Assembly: GCA_018828145.1 (NCBI GenBank)
Contig: JAHJWO010000010.1
Coordinates: 124,001 to 188,000, forward strand
Source of the DNA: Alphaproteobacteria bacterium
GTDB taxonomy: Bacteria > Pseudomonadota > Alphaproteobacteria > Rhizobiales > Devosiaceae
Length of the DNA: 64,000 bases
Direction: 5' to 3'
Shown here: positions 12,303-20,385 of the stretch, one piece after another
How the letters are laid out: the number at the start of each line of letters is the position of its first letter
How positions within the stretch are numbered: the first letter of the stretch is position 1
Position numbers and translations under genes: made by a program
Notes under the pieces: generated by a model
What the model was told of the DNA's origin: nothing
The model's database searches: none
Seen by the model: only the letters and a program-made list of their open reading frames with translations

Positions 12303-13709
12303 ATGACCAAGGCCCGCACGCTCTACGACAAGATCTGGGACGACCATCTGGTACAGAACAACGAGGATGGGACCTCGCTGATCTATATCGATCGCCACCT
12401 GGTTCACGAGGTCACGAGCCCGCAGGCCTTCGAAGGGCTCCGCCTCAACAAGCGCAAGGTGCGCCATCCCGAGCGCACGCTGGCCGTGGTCGACCACAAT
12501 GTGCCCACCACCGACCGCTCGCTGCCCAATCCCGACCCGGAAAGCGCGATCCAGATCGCGGCCCTGGCCGAGAATACCAAGGATTTCGGCATCGAATATT
12601 TCGACCCCTTCGACAAGCGCCAGGGCATCGTGCACATCGTGGGCCCCGAGCAGGGCTTCACCCTGCCCGGCATGACCATTGTGTGCGGCGACAGCCACAC
12701 CTCGACGCATGGCGCCTTCGGTGCGCTGGCGCATGGCATCGGCACCTCGGAGGTCGAGCATGTGCTCGCCACCCAGACGCTGATCCAGCAGAAGGCCAAG
12801 AACATGCTGGTGCGGGTCGACGGCCAGCTGCCGCCGCATGTCACCGCCAAGGACATCATCCTTGCCATCATCGGCGAGATCGGCACGGCCGGCGGCAATG
12901 GCCATGTCATCGAATTTGCCGGCGAGGCCATCCGCTCGCTGTCCATGGAAGGCCGCATGACGGTCTGCAACATGACCATCGAGGGCGGCGCCCGCGCCGG
13001 CCTGATCGCCCCGGACGAAAAGACCTTCGAATACGTCAAGGGCCGCAACCGCGCTCCGACCGGCAAGGCCTGGGACATGGCGCTCGACTATTGGAAGTCG
13101 CTCTATACCGACGAGGGCGCCGTCTATGACAAGGTGGTCATCCTCGATGCCGCCAAGCTCCCGCCCATCGTCTCCTGGGGGTCGTCGCCCGAGGACGTGA
13201 TCTCGGTCACCGGCGCCGTGCCCAATCCGGACGACATTGCCGACGAGAACAAGCGCGCCTCCAAGTGGCGGGCGCTCGACTATATGGGGCTCAAGCCGGG
13301 CACCCCGATCACCGAGATCGGCATCGACCGCGTCTTCATCGGCTCCTGCACCAATGGCCGTATCGAGGATCTGCGCGCCGCCGCCGCCGTCATCGGCGGC
13401 CGCAAGGTGGCCTCCACCGTCAGCGCCATGGTCGTGCCCGGCTCGGGCCTGGTCAAGGACCAGGCCGAGGCCGAGGGTCTCGACACGATCTTCAAGGATG
13501 CCGGATTTGAATGGCGCGAGCCGGGCTGCTCGATGTGCCTGGCCATGAACCCCGACAAGCTCAAGCCGCAGGAACGCTGCGCCTCGACCAGTAACCGCAA
13601 TTTCGAGGGTCGCCAGGGCTTCAAGGGCCGCACCCACCTCGTCTCGCCCGCCATGGCAGCGGCGGCCGCCATTGCCGGCCATTTCGTCGACATCCGCGAG
13701 TGGCAGTAA
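12303..13709 (+). CDS. leuC: 3-isopropylmalate dehydratase large subunit LeuC
   Basis: A 468-residue aconitase-superfamily enzyme that, with LeuD, isomerises 2-isopropylmalate in leucine synthesis. The 4Fe-4S ligands are visible as the Cys of FIGSCTNGR (about residue 348) and the two Cys of GCSMC (about 409 and 412). The ATG at 12303 ([16 protein letters not shown]) matches the family start. leuD and leuB are not nearby, which is usual in Hyphomicrobiales. The 3' end overlaps the next gene by 10 nt. Confidence 0.97.
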   Translation: MTKARTLYDKIWDDHLVQNNEDGTSLIYIDRHLVHEVTSPQAFEGLRLNKRKVRHPERTLAVVDHNVPTTDRSLPNPDPESAIQIAALAENTKDFGIEYFDPFDKRQGIVHIVGPEQGFTLPGMTIVCGDSHTSTHGAFGALAHGIGTSEVEHVLATQTLIQQKAKNMLVRVDGQLPPHVTAKDIILAIIGEIGTAGGNGHVIEFAGEAIRSLSMEGRMTVCNMTIEGGARAGLIAPDEKTFEYVKGRNRAPTGKAWDMALDYWKSLYTDEGAVYDKVVILDAAKLPPIVSWGSSPEDVISVTGAVPNPDDIADENKRASKWRALDYMGLKPGTPITEIGIDRVFIGSCTNGRIEDLRAAAAVIGGRKVASTVSAMVVPGSGLVKDQAEAEGLDTIFKDAGFEWREPGCSMCLAMNPDKLKPQERCASTSNRNFEGRQGFKGRTHLVSPAMAAAAAIAGHFVDIREWQ

Positions 13710-14125
13710 GCCAGACCGACTGGGGGGCGCGTTTCGCGCCCACCCTCGACGATATCGAGGCCCTTGCCACGCAGGCGCTCACCACCCTGCCCGAGCCGTT
13801 CCGCTCGCTGGCGGCGGATGTGACCTGCTCGGTGGCCGAATTTGCCGAGGACGATGTGCTCGAAGGCTTCGGCATGGAGAGCCCGTTCGAGCTGATGGGG
13901 CTGTTTTCCGGCATCGGGCTGACCGAGGACGGCGCCGTGCCCCAGACCGGTCAACTGCCCAATACTGTCTTCCTTTACCGCCGCGCCATTCTCGATTACT
14001 GGGCCGAGAACGATGACAATACTCTGGGCGAGATTGTCACGCATGTGCTGATCCATGAGCTGGGCCACCATTTCGGCTTCTCGGACGAGGATATGGAAGC
14101 CATCGAGGCGGCGGCGGACCAATAG
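13700..14125 (+). CDS. Metallopeptidase family protein (zincin-like)
   Basis: A 141-residue soluble protein with the zinc-binding motif [15 protein letters not shown] (HExxHxxGxxD type, near residues 117-131), the signature of a family of small zincin-like proteins annotated as putative Zn-dependent proteases. No substrate is known to me. The GTG start at 13700 lies inside the leuC 3' end (10-nt overlap), which indicates translational coupling with leuC. This pairing is familiar in the order, but a functional link to leucine synthesis is not established. Confidence 0.85.
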   Translation: MAVSQTDWGARFAPTLDDIEALATQALTTLPEPFRSLAADVTCSVAEFAEDDVLEGFGMESPFELMGLFSGIGLTEDGAVPQTGQLPNTVFLYRRAILDYWAENDDNTLGEIVTHVLIHELGHHFGFSDEDMEAIEAAADQ

Positions 14126-14296
14126 CCCGGTTTTGGCGGCTTTCCGAATGGTTGCATGCCCCGCCAGGCATTTGGCCGTTAAGGTAAATTTCGGGTAAAT
14201 CTTTGGTTTTTCGACAGTAAGGCTATGAGTAGTCCCCTGTGTTCAGGTGACTCATCTACCGGGCCCTGGACAACTGTTTCACTGGTGGAGAAAGAC

Positions 14297-14605
14297 ATGA
14301 CCGTTCGGTCCAAGACTGCCCTGAAAATCGTTCAGCCGGAAATCGAAGAAATGGAAGCTGTACTGCAAGACGCTGCCAAGCAATCCGCCCCGATGGTCCA
14401 GCGCCTCGCCGCGCATCGCGACAAGATCGACCTCGCGGTCAAGGAGCTCGAAAGCGAGCGCTTCGACCTGATCTCGCGCCGCGACCTGCTGCGCCGCCAG
14501 GCCGAAGCCGTGGAAGCTGGCCTCAACATGCATATCGAGGACATCGAAGCCACCATGCGGCTTTATGAGGGCGGTCTCAACTCGCTCTCCGCCCCGACCG
14601 AATAA
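14297..14605 (+). CDS. Small coiled-coil hypothetical protein
   Basis: A 102-residue, highly charged, almost entirely helical protein (heptad-like stretch from about residue 12 to 90, e.g. RLAAHRDKIDLAVKELESER). No signal peptide or membrane segment. The ATG at 14297 is preceded by GTGGAG, a good ribosome binding site; an in-frame ATG at 14225 would add 24 unrelated residues. A 171-bp AT-richer leader separates it from the metallopeptidase gene and may hold its promoter. I do not recognise the family. Confidence 0.75.
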   Translation: MTVRSKTALKIVQPEIEEMEAVLQDAAKQSAPMVQRLAAHRDKIDLAVKELESERFDLISRRDLLRRQAEAVEAGLNMHIEDIEATMRLYEGGLNSLSAPTE

Positions 14606-14641
14606 GGTGGGCGCATTGTTGGAGGCAGCAGAGAGGCCGTT

Positions 14642-14941
14642 CTATTCGCGCTCGACGAATTCGAACTCTGCCTCGCTGCCTCCAGCCGGATCGTCTGACA
14701 CTCTGAGGGCCAGGTTGCCCTCATCGAGCGCCGCGAACCATTCTTCCCAGCTCACCAAGTGAAAGCCACCGATCCGGTCCGGCCCTTCATTGCCGTCGGT
14801 ATTGATGGCATGCTGGCCGAAGGTCAGCTGCAGCAGCGTGCGAATGCCGGTGCCATCGGGCGTATCCATCAGCATGGGATTGCCGCCGCGGGCCTCGGCC
14901 CATTGGCGAATGTCTTCGCGATTGGTGAGGATTCTGGCCAT
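14642..14941 (-). CDS. Conserved hypothetical protein (99 residues)
   Basis: A small soluble acidic protein beginning MARILTNREDIRQWAEARGG and ending SEAEFEFVERE. AGGAG stands 7 nt upstream of the ATG at 14941, so the start is well supported although the frame is open further. It is convergent with the coiled-coil gene (36 nt between stops) and divergent from rimM. I do not recognise a domain; the NREDIRQWAEARGG stretch looks like a short helix suited to binding a partner. Confidence 0.75.
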   Translation of the reverse strand: MARILTNREDIRQWAEARGGNPMLMDTPDGTGIRTLLQLTFGQHAINTDGNEGPDRIGGFHLVSWEEWFAALDEGNLALRVSDDPAGGSEAEFEFVERE

Positions 14942-15059
14942 CGGGAACTCCTGTGCGGTTGCCTGCTTCGACAATAGCAGCAACCGGGCGTTGGTTCCGC
15001 CGCAATTCCCAAGCCGGCCAACCCCTGCTAAGACGCCCTGCAGAACTGCCGGAGCGAGC

Positions 15060-15596
15060 ATGAACACCACCAGCAAAGCCATTTTCGTCGGCCAGATCGG
15101 CGCCGCCCACGGCATCAAGGGCGCTGTGCGCATCGCCACCCATACCCAGGACCCCATGGCCATCGGCAGCTATGGCCCGCTGCAGACCGACCGGCCCGGC
15201 CTCGTCGTGACCCTGAGCAAGCTGCGCCAGCACAAGAATGTGGTCGTTGCTCACATCAACGGCATCAACGACCGCACCGCGGCGGAAAACCTCAACGGCG
15301 TGAGCCTCTTCATCGACCGCGACAAGCTGCCCGCGCCCGAGGACGATGACGATTTCTACCATGCCGACCTGCTGGGCCTCGAAGCCCGGCTCGACACCGG
15401 CGTGGTGATCGGCACGGTATCGGCCCTGCCCAATTTCGGCGCCGGCGACCTGATCGAGATCCGCGACCCCCAGAGCGGGGACACCTATCTCTACCCCTTC
15501 ACCAAGGCCGTGGTCCCCACCGTCAACCTGGCGGAGGGCTACCTGACCATCGTCGTCCCGCTCGATGCGGAAGAGGGCGAGGAAGAGCCCGATTGA
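15060..15596 (+). CDS. rimM: Ribosome maturation factor RimM
   Basis: A 178-residue 30S assembly factor that binds ribosomal protein S19 and aids processing of the 16S head. N-terminal RimM barrel ([19 protein letters not shown]) and C-terminal PRC barrel ([24 protein letters not shown]) are both present. The ATG at 15060 follows GGAGCG. It overlaps trmD by 4 nt. The usual upstream partner rpsP is not adjacent; a divergent hypothetical gene is found instead. Confidence 0.95.
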   Translation: MNTTSKAIFVGQIGAAHGIKGAVRIATHTQDPMAIGSYGPLQTDRPGLVVTLSKLRQHKNVVVAHINGINDRTAAENLNGVSLFIDRDKLPAPEDDDDFYHADLLGLEARLDTGVVIGTVSALPNFGAGDLIEIRDPQSGDTYLYPFTKAVVPTVNLAEGYLTIVVPLDAEEGEEEPD

Positions 15597-16279
15597 GCTT
15601 TTCCGCGTCGATCATCACCCTGTTTCCGGACCTGTTTCCCGGCCCGCTCGGCGCCTCGGTGCTGGGACGTGGCCTCAGCGACGGGCTGTGGTCTCTCGAG
15701 GCGCGGCAATTGCGCGACTTCGCCACCGACCGGCACCACACCGTCGATGACACGCCCTCGGGCGGCGGCGCCGGCATGGTGCTCAAGCCCGATATCCTGG
15801 CCCGCGCCATCGATACGGTCTCTCCCCCGGGCGACACGCGGCCCCGCATCCTGATGTCGCCCCGCGGCGCGCCGCTGACCCAGGCCCGCGCCCGCCAGCT
15901 GGCGCTGGGACCGGGCGCCGTCATCGTCTGCGGGCGCTTCGAGGGTGTCGACCAGCGCGTCATCGACGGCCGGAAGCTTGAAGAAATTTCCATCGGCGAC
16001 TATGTGCTCGCCGGCGGGGAAGTGGCCGCCATGGTGCTGCTGGAGGCCGTGGTGCGGCTCATTCCGGGCGTTTTGGGCGGCGCCGACAGCCATGCCGACG
16101 AGAGCTTCGAGAACGGCCTGCTCGAATATCCGCAATATACGCGGCCGCAGAGCTTCGAGGGCGTCGACATTCCGGCCGTGCTGACCTCGGGCGACCATGG
16201 CAAGATTGCCAAATGGCGGCGCGAGCAGAGCCTGGCCCTGACCCGGGCGCGCCGGCCCGACCTGCCGGCGGCCAAATAG
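15593..16279 (+). CDS. trmD: tRNA (guanine37-N1)-methyltransferase TrmD
   Basis: A 228-residue SPOUT methyltransferase that makes m1G37 in tRNAs reading CNN codons and prevents +1 frameshifting. Characteristic motifs are [12 protein letters not shown] at the start, [31 protein letters not shown] and the knot segment [13 protein letters not shown]. The start is TTG at 15593, overlapping the rimM TGA as TTGA, so initiation is probably coupled to rimM termination; no ATG or GTG in frame is available near the conserved N terminus. Confidence 0.95.
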   Translation: MSFSASIITLFPDLFPGPLGASVLGRGLSDGLWSLEARQLRDFATDRHHTVDDTPSGGGAGMVLKPDILARAIDTVSPPGDTRPRILMSPRGAPLTQARARQLALGPGAVIVCGRFEGVDQRVIDGRKLEEISIGDYVLAGGEVAAMVLLEAVVRLIPGVLGGADSHADESFENGLLEYPQYTRPQSFEGVDIPAVLTSGDHGKIAKWRREQSLALTRARRPDLPAAK

Positions 16280-16467
16280 CCACAAAACCGTCACTTGTGC
16301 TGGACTCAGGGCGGTTTTTCGCCTATGGAGCCGCCACTACCGCGCGCCAGGGCTAATCGGACCCGAGCCGCACTAACAAGAAGACTGAAAACCTCCGTTA
16401 CAACCAAGACCGGGCGCCGCGCCTCAAAAACGCGACAAGCGCTCCTTTGAAAAGATCAGGACGGATC

Positions 16468-17019
16468 ATGAATATCATCCAGCAGCTCAATGCTGAGCAT
16501 GTCGAAGAACTGGCCGCCAAGCGCGAGCTTCCCGACTTCACCCATGGCGACACCGTCAAGGTGTGGGTCAAGATCCGCGAAGGCGAAAAAGAACGCCTGC
16601 AGGCCTATGAAGGCGTCGTGATCGCCCTCAATGGGGGCGGCATTACCGCTTCCTTCACCGTGCGCAAGATTTCCTACGGCGAAGGCGTGGAACGCGTGTT
16701 CCCGCTCTATTCCCCGAACGTGGCTTCGGTTGAAGTGCTCAAGCGCGGCAAGGTGCGTCGCGCCAAGCTGTACTACCTGCGCGATCGTCGCGGCAAATCG
16801 GCCCGTATTTTCGAATCGACCAATTCGCGCACCAAGAAGATCGAAGCCGGCGAGCGCACTGCCGCCCAGGCTGCTCGCGAAGCCCGCGAAGCCGAAAAGA
16901 TCGCCGCCGCCGAGGCCTTTGCCGCCGAGCAGGCCGCCAAGGATGCGGAAGCCGCAGCAGCCGCCAAGGCTGCCGAGGCTGAGGCCGCTGCAGCAAGCGA
17001 AGAGCCCAAGGCCGAATAA
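16468..17019 (+). CDS. rplS: 50S ribosomal protein L19 with extended Ala/Glu tail
   Basis: A 183-residue protein: the first 115 or so residues are canonical L19 ([55 protein letters not shown]). The remaining 65 or so residues are an Ala/Glu/Lys-rich, probably helical low-complexity tail, common in this order but absent from the E. coli protein. The ATG at 16468 follows AGGACGG. It sits 188 bp after trmD in the rimM-trmD-rplS block and ends in a strong terminator. Confidence 0.97.
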   Translation: MNIIQQLNAEHVEELAAKRELPDFTHGDTVKVWVKIREGEKERLQAYEGVVIALNGGGITASFTVRKISYGEGVERVFPLYSPNVASVEVLKRGKVRRAKLYYLRDRRGKSARIFESTNSRTKKIEAGERTAAQAAREAREAEKIAAAEAFAAEQAAKDAEAAAAAKAAEAEAAAASEEPKAE

Positions 17020-17044
17020 GCCCTGGCGCCGTATTGAATTGAAG

Positions 17045-17070
17045 AACCCGGTCGCAAGGCCGGGTTTTTT
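17045..17070 (+). terminator. Rho-independent terminator after rplS
   Basis: Stem AACCCGG (17045-17051) pairs with CCGGGTT (17060-17066) around an 8-nt loop and runs into a six-T tract (17065-17070), 25 nt after the rplS stop. This is the clearest plus-strand terminator in the first third of the window. Confidence 0.9.
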
Positions 17071-17117
17071 ATTGGTCGAGAGAAGGATCAGGGATGGGGG
17101 TGTTTGGCCGGGGATCG

Positions 17118-17165
17118 TGGCTCCCGACACCCCTCCTACCCTCCCCCATCAAGGGAGAGGTGCTG
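17118..17165. repeat. C/G-tract inverted repeat (family B) before xth
   Basis: CCTCCTACCCTCCCCCATC followed by AAGGGAGAGGTG, the same core as the element at 49590. It lies in the 262-bp gap between the rplS terminator and the exonuclease gene. Confidence 0.6.
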
Positions 17166-17281
17166 CTCCACTCGGATGGCAGCAGTCATGGCAGACCTAA
17201 CGCCCACTTTGCGACAAAACCGGCTTGTCCTGCCCAACGCTCTTGGCGATAAGAATGTCCCTCGCCAGCCAAAGGCCAAAG

Positions 17282-18094
17282 ATGCCCGTCTCGATCGTCA
17301 CCTGGAACATCAATTCGATCCGCCTGCGCCTGCCCATGGTGCTCGATTTCATCGCCCGGCATGCGCCCGACGTGATCATGTTCCAGGAGATCAAGTGCAC
17401 GGACGACCAGTTTCCGCGCAATGCCTTTACCGAGGCCGGCTATCCCCACCATGCCGTGCATGGCCAGAAGGGCTATCACGGCGTGGCCATCGTCTCGAAA
17501 TTCCCGCTGACCGACGTGTCGAGCCGGATGTTCTGCGAAATCCCCGAATCGCGCCACATCTCGGCGCTGACCGATTTCGGCCACGGCCCGGTGACGCTGC
17601 ACGATTTCTACATTCCCGCCGGCGGCGATGAGCCCGACCCCGAGATCAATCCCAAGTTCAAGCACAAGCTGGGTTTCCTCAGCGAACTGACCGGCTGGTT
17701 TAACGAGCCCGTGTTCCAGCGCGGCCACCTGATCGCCGGCGACTTCAACATCGCGCCGCACGAAAACGACGTGTGGAGCCACAAGCAGCTGCTCAAGATC
17801 GTCAGCCACACGCCCGTCGAGACGCAGGCGCTCGACGCCATCCTCAATGGCGGGCATGGCTGGGTCGACCTCGTGCGCAAGCATGTGCCCCATGACCAGA
17901 AGCTCTATTCGTGGTGGAGCTATCGCAGCGCCGACTGGGAAAATGCCAACAAGGGCCGGCGCCTCGACCATATCTGGTCCACCGCCGATGTCGCCGAGCA
18001 CTGCATCGGGACCGAGATCATCAAGGCCTATCGCGGCTACAGCCCGCAACCCAGCGACCACGTGCCGGTGATAGCGCGCTTTGCGGGGGTCTGA
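17282..18094 (+). CDS. xth: Exodeoxyribonuclease III family protein (Xth)
   Basis: A 270-residue member of the exonuclease III/AP endonuclease family, for base excision repair. Catalytic motifs are in order: TWNINSIRLRL, metal-binding Glu in MFQEIKCTDDQ, GDFNIAPHENDVW, the Asp-His segment GRRLDHIW and the final SDHVPVIARF. The ATG at 17282 (MPVSIVTWNINS) is chosen because the family starts there; earlier in-frame starts at 17225 and 17255 would add a non-conserved leader. The ribosome binding site is weak. Confidence 0.9.
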   Translation: MPVSIVTWNINSIRLRLPMVLDFIARHAPDVIMFQEIKCTDDQFPRNAFTEAGYPHHAVHGQKGYHGVAIVSKFPLTDVSSRMFCEIPESRHISALTDFGHGPVTLHDFYIPAGGDEPDPEINPKFKHKLGFLSELTGWFNEPVFQRGHLIAGDFNIAPHENDVWSHKQLLKIVSHTPVETQALDAILNGGHGWVDLVRKHVPHDQKLYSWWSYRSADWENANKGRRLDHIWSTADVAEHCIGTEIIKAYRGYSPQPSDHVPVIARFAGV

Positions 18095-18095
18095 C

Positions 18096-18127
18096 CTTCA
18101 CCTCTCCGCCCAAGGGAGAGACAAGAA
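18096..18127. repeat. Short family B inverted repeat between convergent genes
   Basis: CACCTCTCC then GCCC and AAGGGAGAG in the 37-bp gap between the convergent xth and cyclic-nucleotide-binding genes. Its position suggests a bidirectional terminator-like role. Confidence 0.45.
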
Positions 18128-18131
18128 AAGG

Positions 18132-18596
18132 CTACTTGTCGCCTGCCTTCATGCGGCGGCCGACCGGCTCGATAGCGCCCAGATAATTGCCCAGCTCCCG
18201 CTCGACGCGGGCGACGGCGCGTTGCGCCAGGTCGGGTGACTGCTGCACCAGCTTGAGAAAGGCGGTGCGGGGCACGAACAGCGCCTCGCTGTCGGTCACG
18301 GCGGTAATGGTGACAGGGCGCGGCTTGGAGAGGATCAGCGCCATGGACGACACGACACTGCCCGGCTCGGAAATGGCATAGGGCTTGCCGGCGCCAGGGC
18401 CTTCCGGCTTGGCCTTGAGCGTTCCCGAGACCAGCACGAAGGCGCCCTGCGGCACCGCGCCGGCCTGGTAGAGCACCGCGTCGGGTTCGAACTGGCGCAG
18501 GTCGCCGGCAAAGGCCAGCATGCGCCGCTGCTCGTCGTCGCAGATATCGAAGAATTCGGCCAGAGCGAGTGCCTCGGCCGCATCGTCCCTGATCAT
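18132..18596 (-). CDS. Cyclic nucleotide-binding domain protein without output domain
   Basis: A 154-residue protein that is essentially one cyclic-nucleotide-binding (Crp-type) beta-roll: MLAFAGDLRQFEPDAVLYQA, GAFVLVSGTLKA, a phosphate-binding-cassette-like SEPGSVVSSMALILSKPRPV, then a C-helix. There is no DNA-binding helix-turn-helix, so it cannot act as a normal Crp/Fnr regulator. The Arg that contacts the phosphate may be the one in KPRPVTI. The ATG at 18596 is preferred to an in-frame TTG at 18605. It lies 114 nt downstream of the orphan response regulator and may share its transcript. Confidence 0.8.
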   Translation of the reverse strand: MIRDDAAEALALAEFFDICDDEQRRMLAFAGDLRQFEPDAVLYQAGAVPQGAFVLVSGTLKAKPEGPGAGKPYAISEPGSVVSSMALILSKPRPVTITAVTDSEALFVPRTAFLKLVQQSPDLAQRAVARVERELGNYLGAIEPVGRRMKAGDK

Positions 18597-18710
18597 AGGC
18601 CCCAATCCGGATGCGTCACGGCTCCGCCAGAGCGGAGCCGGTTCATCCTATAGGGCATTTGACGTGATTTTATACCGGATTTTGCGCCCGGGAGGCGCCG
18701 TCCCCGGGTT

Positions 18711-19394
18711 TCACGGCACGAGGCGATAGCCGCCCTCTTCAGTGACCAGCAGCCGCGCATTGGACGGATCGCGCTCGATCTTCTGGCGCAGGCGATAGAT
18801 ATGGGTTTCCAGCGTATGCGTGGTGACGCGGTTGTTGTAGCCCCACACCTCCTTGAGCAGCACGTCGCGCGTGATGGTCTTGGGCCCCTGGCGATAGAGG
18901 TATTTGAGGATCGAGGTTTCCTTGTCGGTCAACCGCACCTTGTTGCCGTCATTGGCCTCGAGGATCTTGGCCGAGGGCTGGAAGCTGTAGGGACCGATGG
19001 TGAAGACCACATCCTCGCTCTGGTCGTGCTGGCGCAAGGCGGCATTGATGCGCGCGAGCAGCACCGGAAAGCGGAATGGCTTGGTAAGATAGTCATTGGC
19101 GCCGGAATCGAGGCCGCGGATCTGGTCGGCATCGCTGTCATGGCCGGTCAGCATCAGGATGGGGCTCTTGTAGCCCTCGGCGCGCAGCACCTTGACCGCC
19201 TCGCGCCCATCCATATCGGGCAGGCCGACATCGAGGATCATCAGGTCGATATTGCTCTCGCGGGTAACCTTGAGCGCGTCATTGGCCGTACCGGCCTGCA
19301 GAATGTCGAATTCGGGATGGGCTTGCAGCTGTTCGACCAGGGTCTCGCGCAGATCCGCATCATCGTCCACCAGCAGGATGCGTCGCTTGTTCAT
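18711..19394 (-). CDS. OmpR/PhoB-family response regulator (orphan)
   Basis: A 227-residue two-domain regulator. The receiver domain has the acidic pocket (Asp10-Asp11), phosphoacceptor Asp55 in LMILDVGLPDMDG, Thr83 and Lys105 (LTKPF). The C-terminal winged helix (about 130-227) has VRLTDKETSILKYLYRQG and VTTHTLETHIYRLRQKIERD, typical of OmpR-type DNA binding. No histidine kinase is adjacent, so its partner and targets are unknown. I recognise this regulator next to xth and a cNMP-binding gene in related genomes. Confidence 0.9.
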   Translation of the reverse strand: MNKRRILLVDDDADLRETLVEQLQAHPEFDILQAGTANDALKVTRESNIDLMILDVGLPDMDGREAVKVLRAEGYKSPILMLTGHDSDADQIRGLDSGANDYLTKPFRFPVLLARINAALRQHDQSEDVVFTIGPYSFQPSAKILEANDGNKVRLTDKETSILKYLYRQGPKTITRDVLLKEVWGYNNRVTTHTLETHIYRLRQKIERDPSNARLLVTEEGGYRLVP

Positions 19395-19549
19395 TGTTTT
19401 CTCCGGTCTTTTCGCGCCAACCAGCCATGGTCACAATATTGCGACCGGTTTTTGGCCAGCCAATCACAACGGCGTTACAGTCATCAGCAACGAAAATTAC
19501 GGCTGGAAGTTGCAGTGTTTCACCCCCGGACGTGCGAAATACTGTTGTT

Positions 19550-20230
19550 TCAGGCGCCCAATGGCGGGCGGTGGCCGAACAGCGCCGAGCCGACCCGGAC
19601 ATGGGTGGCGCCCATGGCAATGCCCACCTCGAAATCGCCGCTCATGCCCATGGAGAGGCTGGTCACGCCGGCGGCGCGGCCCAGCTCGGCCAGCTGGGCG
19701 AAATAGGGCCCCGGCGGCACCCCGTCGGGCGGAATGCACATGAGGCCGACGATATCGAGGCCATGGACGCTCCGGCAGCGCTCGACAAAGGCCACGGCCT
19801 CGGCCGGGGCAATGCCCGCCTTCTGTTCTTCGAGACCGATATTGACCTGCACGAAACAGGGCAGCTTGCGGCCAGCACGCTGCATTTCTGCTGCCAGCAT
19901 GCTGGCGAGTTTCTCGCGGTCGACCGTCTCGATGACGTCGAACAGCGCCACCGCCTCGCGCGCCTTGTTGGTCTGCAGCGGTCCGATCAGGTGCAGCTCG
20001 ATATCGGGCCAGGCTTCGCGCAGGGCCGGCCACTTGGCCTGGGCCTCCTGCACGCGGTTTTCCCCGAAGACGCGCTGCCCGGCTTCGAGGAACGGGATGA
20101 TGTCCTCGGCGGCAAAGGTCTTGGACACGGCGACGAGCTGCACCCGCTCGGGCGGCGCCCCGAAGCGCTCCTGCGCCCGGGCGATGCGCTGGCTTATGGC
20201 GTCGAGCCGGTCGGCTGCACGAGTGTCCAT
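19550..20230 (-). CDS. YggS/PLPBP-type pyridoxal phosphate homeostasis protein
   Basis: A 226-residue fold-type III PLP protein (YBL036C/PROSC family) that buffers PLP and affects amino-acid pools. The PLP-binding Lys is Lys37 in LVAVSKTF; other family motifs are GENRVQEAQAKW, HLIGPLQTNK, and the phosphate-binding SMGMSGDFEVGIAMGATHVR. The family has no known catalytic reaction. It lies divergently from leuS with a 155-bp gap and is not obviously in an operon with the response regulator (155 nt apart). Confidence 0.92.
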   Translation of the reverse strand: MDTRAADRLDAISQRIARAQERFGAPPERVQLVAVSKTFAAEDIIPFLEAGQRVFGENRVQEAQAKWPALREAWPDIELHLIGPLQTNKAREAVALFDVIETVDREKLASMLAAEMQRAGRKLPCFVQVNIGLEEQKAGIAPAEAVAFVERCRSVHGLDIVGLMCIPPDGVPPGPYFAQLAELGRAAGVTSLSMGMSGDFEVGIAMGATHVRVGSALFGHRPPLGA

Positions 20231-20385
20231 GCTTTCGCCCTGTTGCTGTTGACCTTGGGGGGGATTTCTGGTGATGGTCCGGTAGCCAAAATCCCCAAGA
20301 AACGCAAGCTGCGCCGGACATTTGCGCCGCTGAGCGACACTTTACTCCCGGGCGCCAAGCGCCGATCATTCAAGGACGATACCCA

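Noticed and set aside
16280..16467. Riboswitch or ribosomal-protein leader before rplS
   Set aside because: The 188-bp gap has only a short GGCG/CGCC stem and no pattern I can match to a known leader.
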